NCBI GenBank assembly: GCA_947254465.1
Contig: CAMYEU010000077.1
Coordinates: 1 to 7,606 of the forward strand
DNA length: 7,606 nt
Direction: 5' to 3'
From: an uncultured Gemella sp.
Lineage (GTDB): Bacteria; Bacillota; Bacilli; Staphylococcales; Gemellaceae
Shown here: piece by piece, positions 7,147 to 7,606 of the stretch
How positions within the stretch are numbered: the first letter of the stretch is position 1
How the letters are laid out: every line of letters starts with the position of its first letter
Program-made: the position numbers and the translations under genes
Notes under the pieces: model-generated
Database searches by the model: none
What the model saw: only the letters and a program-made list of their open reading frames with translations
What the model was told of the DNA's origin: nothing

Positions 7147-7557
7147 TGATGTAATTTTAAAATCATTATCTGCTATTATTTCAGGATGTATATTTTTACT
7201 TTCTCTTAGTTTGTACTTTGGTGGTCACTTCCTTCCTGGTGGTGGTTTCGTTGGAGGACTTCTTTGTACAATGGCATTAGCTCTGGCAATGTTTACATAT
7301 GGAATAGATAGAGTCAATAAACTACTTCCTATTAATTATGTATATGTAACTGCTATTGGATTACTTTTTTCCATTGGTACGGCATTTAGTGGTGTTGTAG
7401 TCGGAAAGAATTTCTTCAAACATCATTTCACTCACATTCACGTTCCAATAATGGGAGAAATGGAATTACACACAGCTGCAATATTCGACTTAGGTGTATA
7501 TTTTGTAGTTGTTGGAGTTCTTATGTCAGTAATTTTAGCTTTCGGAAAGGATGGTAA
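7136..7557 (+). CDS. mnhB: Mrp-type Na+/H+ antiporter subunit B (MnhB/MrpB), 3' end missing
   Basis: A small membrane subunit of the Mrp antiporter. I translated 140 complete native codons from the ATG at 7136-7138, in a different frame from mnhA. Four hydrophobic segments are visible at about residues 8-28, 36-56, 70-90 and 112-136. The family hallmark GGHFLPGGGFVGGL (29-42) is intact, and KNFF (91-94) and TAAIFDLGV (113-121) also match staphylococcal MnhB. That protein is about 142 residues and ends with a short charged tail, as here (FGKDGN), so probably only a few codons and the stop are lost. From 7558 the frame runs into sequencing adapter and stays open to the window end, adding the false tail CLLYTSPSPRDISGSR; this must not be counted as protein. 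The downstream genes mnhC to mnhG expected in such operons are not present. Confidence 0.93.
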
Positions 7558-7606
7558 CTGTCTCTTATACACATCTCCGAGCCCACGAGACATCTCAGGA
7601 TCTCGT
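7558..7606 (+). other. Illumina Nextera adapter contamination (not genomic)
   Basis: The 19-base Tn5 mosaic end CTGTCTCTTATACACATCT occupies 7558-7576. It is followed by the Nextera read-2 side CCGAGCCCACGAGAC (7577-7591), an 8-base i7 index ATCTCAGG (7592-7599, which I recall as Nextera N715) and ATCTCGT (7600-7606), the start of the P7 flow-cell sequence. The order and spacing match library read-through exactly. The contig was evidently extended or ended with untrimmed reads, so the true genomic sequence stops at about 7557. Confidence 0.98.

Noticed and set aside
7558..7606. GC-rich 3' end as a transposon end or foreign insertion
   Set aside because: The Tn5 mosaic end is real as sequence, but the directly following Nextera adapter, index and P7 bases show that it comes from library preparation and not from a resident transposon.

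Overview
The window is AT-rich DNA from a low-GC Gram-positive bacterium (Bacillota). It encodes peptidase T, a YkhA-type hotdog thioesterase, a PgcA/PGM2-type phosphosugar mutase, a hexameric purine nucleoside phosphorylase, and the first two subunits of an Mrp/Mnh Na+/H+ antiporter. The antiporter subunits resemble the staphylococcal MnhA and MnhB sequences as I remember them. A Staphylococcus- or Gemella-like member of Bacillales is a reasonable guess, but nothing in the window fixes the genus.

Layout: pepT (minus strand) runs off the left edge with about the last ten residues missing. It is divergent from a small acyl-CoA thioesterase-like gene (plus strand) across a 189-bp gap that holds a promoter for each gene and an inverted repeat in the thioesterase leader. 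The thioesterase converges on a minus-strand pair, deoD then the phosphosugar mutase, and a bidirectional hairpin terminator separates them. deoD and the mutase lie 26 bp apart under one recognisable promoter. An AT-rich 391-bp divergent gap with repeats and a palindrome, but no gene, separates deoD from mnhA. mnhA (plus) overlaps mnhB by 11 bp.

The genes form two functional groups. deoD and the mutase form a likely nucleoside salvage unit: phosphorolysis releases (deoxy)ribose-1-phosphate, which a PGM2-type mutase could convert to the 5-phosphate. mnhA and mnhB are the start of a multi-subunit membrane antiporter operon whose later genes (C to G) are not in the window.

The last 49 bases (7558-7606) are not genomic. 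They match the Illumina Nextera/Tn5 mosaic end, the read-2 adapter, an 8-base i7 index and the start of the P7 sequence. The biological sequence therefore stops at about 7557, inside the final codons of mnhB, and the open frame across the adapter gives a spurious C-terminus. Apart from this artefact the window looks like ordinary core-genome sequence, and I found no convincing new system. The points most worth a second look are the deoD-mutase pairing and the palindromic elements upstream of the thioesterase and of mnhA.
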